Source of the DNA: Sulfurimonas autotrophica DSM 16294
GTDB lineage: Bacteria; Campylobacterota; Campylobacteria; Campylobacterales; Sulfurimonadaceae
Length of the DNA: 64,000 nt
Assembly: GCF_000147355.1 (NCBI RefSeq)
Contig: NC_014506.1
Coordinates: 1,550,001-1,614,000 of the forward strand
Reading direction: 5' to 3'
Positions 58,073 to 64,000 of the stretch are shown here, piece by piece. Numbering within the stretch: the first letter of the stretch is position 1; every line of letters starts with the position of its first letter. The notes under the pieces were generated by a model, which worked only from the letters and a program-made list of their open reading frames with translations, had not been told where the DNA came from and searched no databases. Both the position numbers and the translations under genes were made by a program.

Positions 58073-58570
58073 ATGAAAAGTAAAATAAAACATTATATGA
58101 AAGAAATTATCTTTTTTTTTGTCCTTATGACAATTTTAGCAAATGCAATAAGTTTCTATAAAAGTCAGGACTTAAGTCAAAAACCCTTAGCTATACAAAG
58201 CTTTAAACTCATTAATTATCAAGAATATAAAATACCGGACAAAAAACCGGTTTTAATACATTTTTGGGCTACCTGGTGTCCTACATGTAAACTTGAAGCA
58301 TCTAATATAAACTTTTTAGCCAAACATTTTGAGGTTGTTACCATAGCCGTTAAATCCGGTGGTGATGATTCTGTAAAAAAGTATATAAATGAACATAACT
58401 ACACCTTTAAAGTCGTTAATGATAAGAACGGCAAACTCTCTTCACAATTTCATATAGCAGGCTTTCCCACTACGTTTATTTATGGCAAGAATAAAAAGCT
58501 TCTCTTTAGCGATGTCGGATATACAAGCACACTGAGCTTATACTTAAAAATGTGGTGGGCGAGTTTATGA
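58073..58570 (+). CDS. Membrane-anchored thioredoxin-like (TlpA/ScsD-type) protein
   Basis: This 165-residue protein has an N-terminal membrane helix (about residues 10-28) and a periplasmic thioredoxin fold. The active site HFWATWCPTCK (C69-P-T-C72) and the cis-proline AGFPTTFIYG are present. TlpA/ScsD/ResA-like proteins reduce periplasmic disulfides, often for cytochrome c or oxidase assembly. It faces the cytochrome c gene, overlapping it by six bases at the 3' end. Confidence 0.87.
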   Translation: MKSKIKHYMKEIIFFFVLMTILANAISFYKSQDLSQKPLAIQSFKLINYQEYKIPDKKPVLIHFWATWCPTCKLEASNINFLAKHFEVVTIAVKSGGDDSVKKYINEHNYTFKVVNDKNGKLSSQFHIAGFPTTFIYGKNKKLLFSDVGYTSTLSLYLKMWWASL

Positions 58571-58927
58571 GCCGAATCCGCCTAATATATCATCCTCTAC
58601 ATCCTCTACATGTACCTTTTTATGTGCAGAGAGGAAAAAGCTCAAATCGTCTATATCTTTATCAGTTAATTTTTTCGCAAATTGTGCCATCATTTGTTGG
58701 GAGACACTCTTTGCCTTACCCGCTCTAAAATCAATTAACTTTTTTTTCAAATACTCTTCTTTTTTGTTTGCAAGTCGCGGGTAAGTACTGCTTCCTTCAG
58801 CAGAGGGTCCATGACAGCTAGAACAAGCATTGGCAAAAAAAAGCATCTCGCCTCGATTGTAAGCATCTTCATCTCCATATATTTGTACTATTAGAATAAT
58901 AAATAATAAAATAAATCTCACTCTCAT
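58565..58927 (-). CDS. Small periplasmic c-type cytochrome
   Basis: This 120-residue protein has a signal peptide (to about residue 18) and a single haem site, CSSCH, at residues 35-39, followed by GPSAEGSSTYPRLANKKEEYL and a methionine-containing QQMMAQFAKKL that can bind haem iron. DKDIDDLSFFLSAHK matches the final helix of class I cytochromes c. The acidic tail is short. It may exchange electrons with periplasmic enzymes; the partner is unknown. It is divergent from the Bat operon. Confidence 0.85.
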   Translation of the reverse strand: MRVRFILLFIILIVQIYGDEDAYNRGEMLFFANACSSCHGPSAEGSSTYPRLANKKEEYLKKKLIDFRAGKAKSVSQQMMAQFAKKLTDKDIDDLSFFLSAHKKVHVEDVEDDILGGFGS

Positions 58928-58938
58928 CTCCTCTTTGC

Positions 58939-58944
58939 TATAAT
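58939..58944 (+). promoter_or_regulatory. Extended -10 promoter of the Bat operon
   Basis: TTTGCTATAAT contains a TG-n-TATAAT extended -10 element, with a predicted start near 58951. It is 23 bases before the TTG start at 58967. Confidence 0.55.
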
Positions 58945-58966
58945 TGTATCAAAAAGTAGTCACAAA

Positions 58967-59878
58967 TTGAATAATTTTGCGTTTGAATATCCTTATGTTT
59001 TAATACTTTTACTTTTAGTAATTTGTATATATAAATGTCCTGTTACCCTGAAGCAGATTATTTTTCCGCACATTCACCTTTTTTCAAAAAAAACTTCTTT
59101 GATAAATAAAGAAAAATTACTCTATTCTCTTATACTTACATTGCTGATATTTTCTCTTGCCTCGCCAATTATTTATGATCAAAAAACTTCGAGCAAACGA
59201 AAAGGTCGAGATCTGGTTTTTGCACTTGATACCAGCGGTTCCATGGCAGAGAGCGGATTTAACCCTGAGAATGTGCAAAATAGGAAATTTGATGCACTCA
59301 AAGAACTCCTCAGATCCTTTATAACAAAACGTTACAACGATAATGTCGGTGTATCAATATTTGGTACCTATGCCTACCCTGCCATTCCTCTGAGTTATGA
59401 TATGGGCAGTGTCGCATTTTTACTTGATTTTTTTGATGTCGGCATTGCCGGAGACAGCACGGCAATAGGCGAAGGGTTGGCAATGGCTCTTAAAATACTT
59501 AAAAAAGGGGAAGCCAAAGAGAAAGTGATTATTCTCATTACTGACGGCTATCAAAACAGCGGTGCCGTTTCTGTCAAAGAGGCAGTTCAAAAAGCAAAAA
59601 AGCAGCATGTAAAGATTTATACCATAGGTATAGGCGACCGCTCTGCCTTTGATGCGAACCTTCTTCAACTCATTGCAAAAAATACTGATGCAAAAATGTT
59701 TGAAGCCAAAAATGTAAAAATGCTGCAGGATATCTACAAAGAGATAGATAAACTTGAACCGAGTGCCATTCGTTCAAAGCATTATCTTAACAAACAAAAT
59801 CTTTACATGTACCCTCTATCTTTAGCATCTTTACTGCTTCTTTATCTTGTGTTAAAGAGAAAAAAGGAGCTTTTATGA
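58967..59878 (+). CDS. batA: BatA-like von Willebrand factor A membrane protein
   Basis: This 303-residue protein has two N-terminal membrane helices, a VWA domain with an intact MIDAS motif (DTSGSM starting at D88, later TDGYQNSG) and a C-terminal membrane helix. It is the BatA type of the Bacteroides-aerotolerance family. The probable start is TTG 58967, as no ATG precedes the first helix. No moxR-type ATPase or DUF58 gene lies upstream, unlike the usual operon. It overlaps the next gene by four bases. Confidence 0.85.
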   Translation: MNNFAFEYPYVLILLLLVICIYKCPVTLKQIIFPHIHLFSKKTSLINKEKLLYSLILTLLIFSLASPIIYDQKTSSKRKGRDLVFALDTSGSMAESGFNPENVQNRKFDALKELLRSFITKRYNDNVGVSIFGTYAYPAIPLSYDMGSVAFLLDFFDVGIAGDSTAIGEGLAMALKILKKGEAKEKVIILITDGYQNSGAVSVKEAVQKAKKQHVKIYTIGIGDRSAFDANLLQLIAKNTDAKMFEAKNVKMLQDIYKEIDKLEPSAIRSKHYLNKQNLYMYPLSLASLLLLYLVLKRKKELL

Positions 59879-61440
59879 CGCTTTTATATCCTTGGGTTCT
59901 CTTTGTGCTTATTCCTCTGTATTTTTTATATAAGAGGGATACACAGCCCAAAGAGAAAAAAAGACAAAAAAACCTGCTCTATATTGCACTCTTTTTTACC
60001 CTGCTTACCTTGAGCAGACCGGTTATAATAAATGCGCCGAGCGAACAAAAATTCGATGCAAAAGATTATATTATTGCACTTGATGCCTCATTTTCAATGC
60101 AGGCGGACGACTTAAAACCAACACGCTATGAGGTGGCAAAGAAAAATATTGCGCATATTATCAAAAGCTTAAGCAAGGACAGATTCAGCATATTTGCTTT
60201 TACCTCAAATGCCATGCTGATATCACCGCCGACAACCGACAGTGCTATCAGTATGATGGCATTAAATTCGCTTGAGCCCAAATATATACTGACAAAAGGA
60301 ACATCTTTGCTTTCTTTGTTTAAGACCATTGCCAAGACATCCTACAAAGAAAAAAATCTTATAATATTTACGGACGGTGGAGAAGACAGAGACCTTTCAA
60401 AACTTGTCAAACTATGTAAGAAAAATTCCATTATTCCTTATATAGTAGCAACTGGTTCAAACAGCGGGACAACCCTGAAACAAGATGATAAACCAATTTT
60501 AGACAACAATAAGAATCTTGTAATATCAAAAATAAATCCTCTTCTAGAACCTTTGGCAAAAGAGTGCGGCGGAAAGTATTATGAATTAAATACAAATAAA
60601 GATATAGCCGATGAAATTATTGCTGATATAAAAAAGCAAAACAGCACTATAAAATCGACTACAAAAGTCTTAAGTTACAAAGAACTTTTTATGTTCCCTC
60701 TTTTTATAGCCCTTCTTAGCTTCTTTATCTCTGTTACAAAACTACATCAGTTCTTTGTATTTTTACCCCTGCTCTTTTTACCCTACCCGGGTCATACGGC
60801 ATCATTTTTAGATTTTTATCACAATAACAAAGCCAATCAGGCATATAAAAGTAAAAAGTTTATTACAGCAGCAAAAGAGTTTCAAAAACTTTCACCCTCG
60901 CCTAAGAGCTACTACAACAATGCAGTTGCTTATTACAAGGCAAAAAATTACAAAAAGTCAATAAAGCTTTTTTCACAAATAAAATCTACAAATCCAAAGC
61001 TCAAGCAAAATATCTTTTATAATCTTGGTAATTGTGCCGTAAGTTTAAAAAAATACAACAGAGCAAAGCACTATTATCAAAAAGCATTGGCTCTTGGGTT
61101 TGATAAAGATGCTTTTTATAATCTTTCTCTTTTATATAAATTGGGACTAAAAGAGCAAAAAAATCTCTCTGATATGCTTCCTAAAAAAAGCACGCAAAAA
61201 AAACAAACAGCTAAAGAGCAACAAAATGAGAAAAAAGATGCAAGTAAAAGCGGCTCATCCAAATCAAATCAAAAAGCTTCGCAAAAAAGCAGCGGCAGCG
61301 GTAAAAATAGCAAAAAAAAGAAACAAGAAAACCAAAACTTACAACTGGTAAAACATAAAAACAAATCAAAATACAAATTAGGCTATAAAGCCTATGAACT
61401 TATAAACAAAGGATACACAAATGAAAAACACCCTTGGTAA
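59875..61440 (+). CDS. BatB-BatC fusion (VWA domain plus TPR)
   Basis: This 521-residue protein joins what are often two genes. Residues 1 to about 270 are BatB-like: two membrane helices and a VWA domain whose MIDAS is DASFS (D70) with FTDGGED later. After a further hydrophobic stretch the second half (about 300-430) holds TPR repeats (ANQAYKSKKFITAAKEF, NIFYNLGNCAVSLKKYNRAKHYYQKAL) as in BatC. A low-complexity lysine, serine and glutamine tail follows. The protein probably organises a periplasmic complex with BatA and BatD. Confidence 0.85.
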   Translation: MTLLYPWVLFVLIPLYFLYKRDTQPKEKKRQKNLLYIALFFTLLTLSRPVIINAPSEQKFDAKDYIIALDASFSMQADDLKPTRYEVAKKNIAHIIKSLSKDRFSIFAFTSNAMLISPPTTDSAISMMALNSLEPKYILTKGTSLLSLFKTIAKTSYKEKNLIIFTDGGEDRDLSKLVKLCKKNSIIPYIVATGSNSGTTLKQDDKPILDNNKNLVISKINPLLEPLAKECGGKYYELNTNKDIADEIIADIKKQNSTIKSTTKVLSYKELFMFPLFIALLSFFISVTKLHQFFVFLPLLFLPYPGHTASFLDFYHNNKANQAYKSKKFITAAKEFQKLSPSPKSYYNNAVAYYKAKNYKKSIKLFSQIKSTNPKLKQNIFYNLGNCAVSLKKYNRAKHYYQKALALGFDKDAFYNLSLLYKLGLKEQKNLSDMLPKKSTQKKQTAKEQQNEKKDASKSGSSKSNQKASQKSSGSGKNSKKKKQENQNLQLVKHKNKSKYKLGYKAYELINKGYTNEKHPW

Positions 61441-62572
61441 GGCCATTTTTCTCTTTATGCTCTTTGGAATATCACTTCTGGGAAGCACACAGCTAGCAAG
61501 CTATAAGCTCACAACTAATAAAAAAAGTGTTCATACAAAAGAGCCTCTGCTTATCACCTTTACAGCCAAACAAAAAAATCATAGTGACAACATGTTTTTT
61601 TCCTTTAATGTCCCCAAGAGTCCTGATTATGAAGTAAAACTCCTACATAAAACCATACAAGACAACGGCTACCATAATACTATAACAACTTTTGAATATA
61701 TTCTCTTTGCACTTAAAGAAGAAACCTTACATGTAAACTTTGACTTTATCATACGCACTGCCAGCGATAAAGCGGTCAAACAAAGTTATGTAGATGACCA
61801 TGATGATAGTATAGCCATCAGCACCTATGATACAAAAGTAAAAATTAGGCCTTTAACAATAAAAGTAAAAAAACTAAGCAAAGATGTAGATTTAGTAGGA
61901 GATTTCAGACTTAATTCTCAAATAGATACAACAGAGATTGACCAATATGGTGCTGTTAATTTACATTATATCCTTAGCGGAAAAGGCTACAAAGAACCTC
62001 AATTAAATCTGCTCAGAAAACAAATTAAAAATGTAACGATTTTTTCAAAAATAAAAAACAATATTTCCAAACTGACAGAAGAAGGCTATATTATAAATAC
62101 CGAGTATATCTATGCCTTGACTTCAAAAGAGGATTTTAGAGTTCCTGCTCTGGCTTTAGAGGTATATTCTCCAACAAAAAATAGATACTACACACTCCAT
62201 ACAAAAGCCTATACAATCAAAGTCAAAAAAATAGATACCACAGTGTTAATAGATAAAACGAATGCGCCAAAAGCAAATAACTTTGTAAATATAGAAGCCG
62301 TGAAAAAGTTTTTTATCTATGCCCTGCTCTTTTTAAGCGGTTTCTTAGCAGCAAAATTGAGTGAAAAATCATTTATAAAAAGAGAAAAAAAAGAAGAATT
62401 TAAAGATATTAAAAATGCAAAATCAGTAAAAGAGCTGCTTACACTACTCATCATGCATTATCAAGACAAAGGGCTGGATGAGTATATTTTCAAGCTTGAA
62501 GATAGTCTCAATAATAAGCAGCCTCTCAATCTCAATAAAATAAAAAAAGAAATAGTTGCAGAACTTACGTAA
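61421..62572 (+). CDS. batD: BatD-like periplasmic protein
   Basis: This 383-residue protein has a signal peptide (to about residue 22), an oxygen-tolerance domain of beta-sandwich type (SYKLTTNKKSVHTKEPLLITFTAK, AVNLHYILSGKGYKEPQLNLL), a membrane helix near residues 290-310 and a cytoplasmic tail (KSVKELLTLLIMHYQD). This matches BatD. It starts 20 bases inside the upstream gene, so the two are coupled. The Bat proteins are linked to oxidative stress tolerance, but their biochemical role is unknown. Confidence 0.8.
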   Translation: MKNTLGKAIFLFMLFGISLLGSTQLASYKLTTNKKSVHTKEPLLITFTAKQKNHSDNMFFSFNVPKSPDYEVKLLHKTIQDNGYHNTITTFEYILFALKEETLHVNFDFIIRTASDKAVKQSYVDDHDDSIAISTYDTKVKIRPLTIKVKKLSKDVDLVGDFRLNSQIDTTEIDQYGAVNLHYILSGKGYKEPQLNLLRKQIKNVTIFSKIKNNISKLTEEGYIINTEYIYALTSKEDFRVPALALEVYSPTKNRYYTLHTKAYTIKVKKIDTTVLIDKTNAPKANNFVNIEAVKKFFIYALLFLSGFLAAKLSEKSFIKREKKEEFKDIKNAKSVKELLTLLIMHYQDKGLDEYIFKLEDSLNNKQPLNLNKIKKEIVAELT

Positions 62573-63023
62573 AAAATTCTACGTAAACCTTGTCAAGATA
62601 TTTTTTTGCTTTTTGTGCTTTTTGAATTTTTGGTTCAAAGAGCTCTTGCATCGCAGGATATTTTTGTGAATACTCTTTATATAACTCACATTTCATGTCC
62701 ATATGACTTTTAAATTGATCGACAACTGAGAGCATATCTTCAGGTGTAGCAATCCACTGCATAAAATTTTTAAACATTCTCTCGCGAACATCTATGGCAA
62801 ATGATTCATCAAGTTCTGCAGCCATACGCTTTAAATCCCATCGTGAAAAATAAATACCGCTCTTCGCAGGAGGCATTATCTCTGCGTAAATAGCTTTTAA
62901 ATAATCCGGGTAGTCTTCATATTCATCTTCTACGCAGCTTCCATCCTCACAGGCAGCCTGCATTGCCTGTTGTTGCATCATTTCAAATTCATTTCTTAAT
63001 TCGTTTAAATCTTTTATATCCAT
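62565..63023 (-). CDS. Helical protein of unknown function
   Basis: I do not recognise this 152-residue acidic protein. It contains a CEDGSC cysteine pair near residues 25-30, is mainly helical (EFEMMQQQAMQAA; FEPKIQKAQKAKKYLDKVY), and has an aromatic central region with GIYFSRWDLKRMAAEL. There is no signal peptide or membrane segment. It overlaps batD by eight bases at the 3' end and follows the next gene on the minus strand by ten bases. Confidence 0.55.
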   Translation of the reverse strand: MDIKDLNELRNEFEMMQQQAMQAACEDGSCVEDEYEDYPDYLKAIYAEIMPPAKSGIYFSRWDLKRMAAELDESFAIDVRERMFKNFMQWIATPEDMLSVVDQFKSHMDMKCELYKEYSQKYPAMQELFEPKIQKAQKAKKYLDKVYVEFFT

Positions 63024-63033
63024 TCTTCTCTCC

Positions 63034-63471
63034 CTATTTTATATATTTTTCAAATATTTCTTTGGCTAAAGCTTCGCCTAGCAATGTTTTATTTTTTTCT
63101 AAATACGTTCCTATCAATCTTTCTCCATCTCTTAGAACAAAATCACATTTATTGTACACCTGTACGAATTCATCTGCTTCATCCAAAAGCTCAACCACAT
63201 TTTCTTGATATTCTTCGGCAATATATGCTCCGTTTACATGTGATTTTTTCATATTTGAAAGCGTAAAATAAAAATCATCTTCACGTATATTCATAGGTAT
63301 CATCATAGCATCAGCATTGTTTACTTTTATCTCTTTATTGAGCATAACAAAGAGTCTGTTTGGACTGGCATGTTCTGCAATAAGACCAAAGAGTTTTGTC
63401 TCTTTTTTAATCCCGTCATCAGCATTCATTGTCTCTACTTCAGCCATTCTTTCACTCATTTGATCCCCCAT
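63034..63471 (-). CDS. Protein of unknown function
   Basis: I do not recognise this 145-residue soluble protein. It has a mixed alpha/beta pattern with strands such as NRLFVMLNKEIKV, ADAMMIPMNI and FYFTLSNMKKS, and a helical C-terminus ending LGEALAKEIFEKYIK. The true start may be methionine 5. Its 5' end overlaps the ferredoxin gene by 16 bases, which ties it to redox metabolism only by position. Confidence 0.55.
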   Translation of the reverse strand: MGDQMSERMAEVETMNADDGIKKETKLFGLIAEHASPNRLFVMLNKEIKVNNADAMMIPMNIREDDFYFTLSNMKKSHVNGAYIAEEYQENVVELLDEADEFVQVYNKCDFVLRDGERLIGTYLEKNKTLLGEALAKEIFEKYIK

Positions 63472-64000
63472 AATTCTTTTGCTTCTTCTTCTTCAATTCT
63501 ACATCTGTTACAGATTTTTTCTCCGCCTTGATAAGCAAAGAAATTACCGCATTCATCGCATCTTTTTATATCAAAACGCACCAAAGTTTCAATTTTCGGC
63601 TCAAAAAAGCTGCTAAGAGAAAAAGTTTTTCGTAACGTTAAAGAGTCAGGTTCACATACATCATGACAACTGTGGCACTGCACACAGGCAAGCGGATTAA
63701 AATTAATCACACTTCCTCTCACATCAGAACTCAATGCGCCTGTCGGGCAGATTCTATAACACATTTGACAATTTGTGCATGTCGTCTCATTTAAATCTTT
63801 TTGTGAAATAAATGAAATATCTTTTATATCAATGGTATGAAAAACTTCCGGTACGCTTGCACGCTTCATAGCCATAAGGAGTAAACTACGTCTATCAGGA
63901 ATGTTCTTCTCTTTTATTTTCATAATATCTTGCGCAGTAACTGTATGTGTTTTTACATTTTCATCACTGGAGTCAACTTCATTTTGAAGTTGCTGTTTAA
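63456..64000 (-). CDS. Ferredoxin-like protein with two 4Fe-4S clusters and a zinc ribbon, probably truncated at the window edge
   Basis: Counting from the internal ATG at 63923, cysteines 49, 52, 55 and 59 (CTNCQMCYRICP) and 80, 83, 86 and 90 (CVQCHSCHDVCE) form two 4Fe-4S binding motifs. Cysteines 122, 125, 138 and 141 (CDECG and CNRC) look like a zinc ribbon. The reading frame stays open from 63923 to base 64000 with no stop. No ribosome-binding site precedes the ATG at 63923, so the real start probably lies beyond the window. If the internal ATG is used, the protein has 155 residues. Such proteins pass electrons to molybdoenzymes or hydrogenases; no partner is visible. Confidence 0.7.
   Translation of the reverse strand, partial: KQQLQNEVDSSDENVKTHTVTAQDIMKIKEKNIPDRRSLLLMAMKRASVPEVFHTIDIKDISFISQKDLNETTCTNCQMCYRICPTGALSSDVRGSVINFNPLACVQCHSCHDVCEPDSLTLRKTFSLSSFFEPKIETLVRFDIKRCDECGNFFAYQGGEKICNRCRIEEEEAKELWGIK

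Overview
The window is a gene-dense, AT-rich (roughly one-third GC) chromosomal segment of a Campylobacterota (Epsilonproteobacteria) bacterium, most likely a Sulfurimonas-like chemolithoautotroph. The grounds are the two-subunit ATP citrate lyase of the reductive TCA cycle (aclB-aclA), cbb3-oxidase assembly genes (ccoI, ccoS), a cbpA-hspR heat-shock operon, epsilon-type flagellar genes with sigma-54 and sigma-28 style promoters, and a full rRNA operon. I see no insertion sequence, prophage or CRISPR array.

Layout. 1-11.1 kb is a lipopolysaccharide core locus: a partial hexapeptide acyltransferase, a GT4, a GT2 and three GT9 heptosyltransferase-like enzymes, a sugar-kinase-like protein overlapping a polysaccharide deacetylase, a membrane-anchored TIM-barrel protein, waaF, a YfaZ-like porin, hldE and hldD. 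11.1-15.7 kb holds a small cytochrome c and a tight operon gmhA-gmhB-asparaginase domain-ccoI-ccoS, so the rest of ADP-heptose synthesis shares a transcript with oxidase assembly. 15.8-21.4 kb is a 16S-tRNA-Ala-23S-5S operon on the minus strand, with long processing stems and a leader. 21.4-25.5 kb holds a pseudopilin and aclBA with a clear terminator. 25.5-29.1 kb holds a GT-C-like membrane protein, trpG/pabA, an AI-2E family transporter and an orphan OppC-type permease. 29.1-33.2 kb is a flagellar cluster (flgI-flgJ-flgM-flgN-flgK). 33.2-35.8 kb is a chain of overlapping genes including rsmD and an exonuclease.

35.9-45.1 kb carries murA, the hspR-cbpA operon, purH, pfkA, a DUF302 lipoprotein, purL, a GreB-like factor and a small unknown. 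45.2-52.7 kb is a plus-strand run of housekeeping genes: HDOD protein, rnr, holA, a Fur-family regulator, prs, lepA and comF. 52.7-57.5 kb has an AsmA-like protein divergent from grpE-dnaK. 57.5-64 kb has NosL-like and TlpA-like proteins, a cytochrome c, a Bat (aerotolerance) operon with a BatB-BatC fusion, and an unrecognised trio ending in a ferredoxin that runs off the window.

How the parts connect. gmhA, gmhB, hldE and hldD together make ADP-heptose, which WaaF and the GT9 enzymes use to build the LPS inner core. HspR probably represses both cbpA-hspR and grpE-dnaK through HAIR-like operators that overlap consensus -35 boxes. Most of the window is ordinary core genome. The observations most worth checking are a strongly over-represented palindrome TTACATGTAA, the HspR operators, a glycosidase-like barrel lacking one catalytic glutamate, a stand-alone asparaginase N-domain, a degenerate receiver protein, a three-fold repeated AsmA-like protein, and two promoters that appear to give leaderless mRNAs. 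I found no strong evidence for a wholly new multi-gene system.
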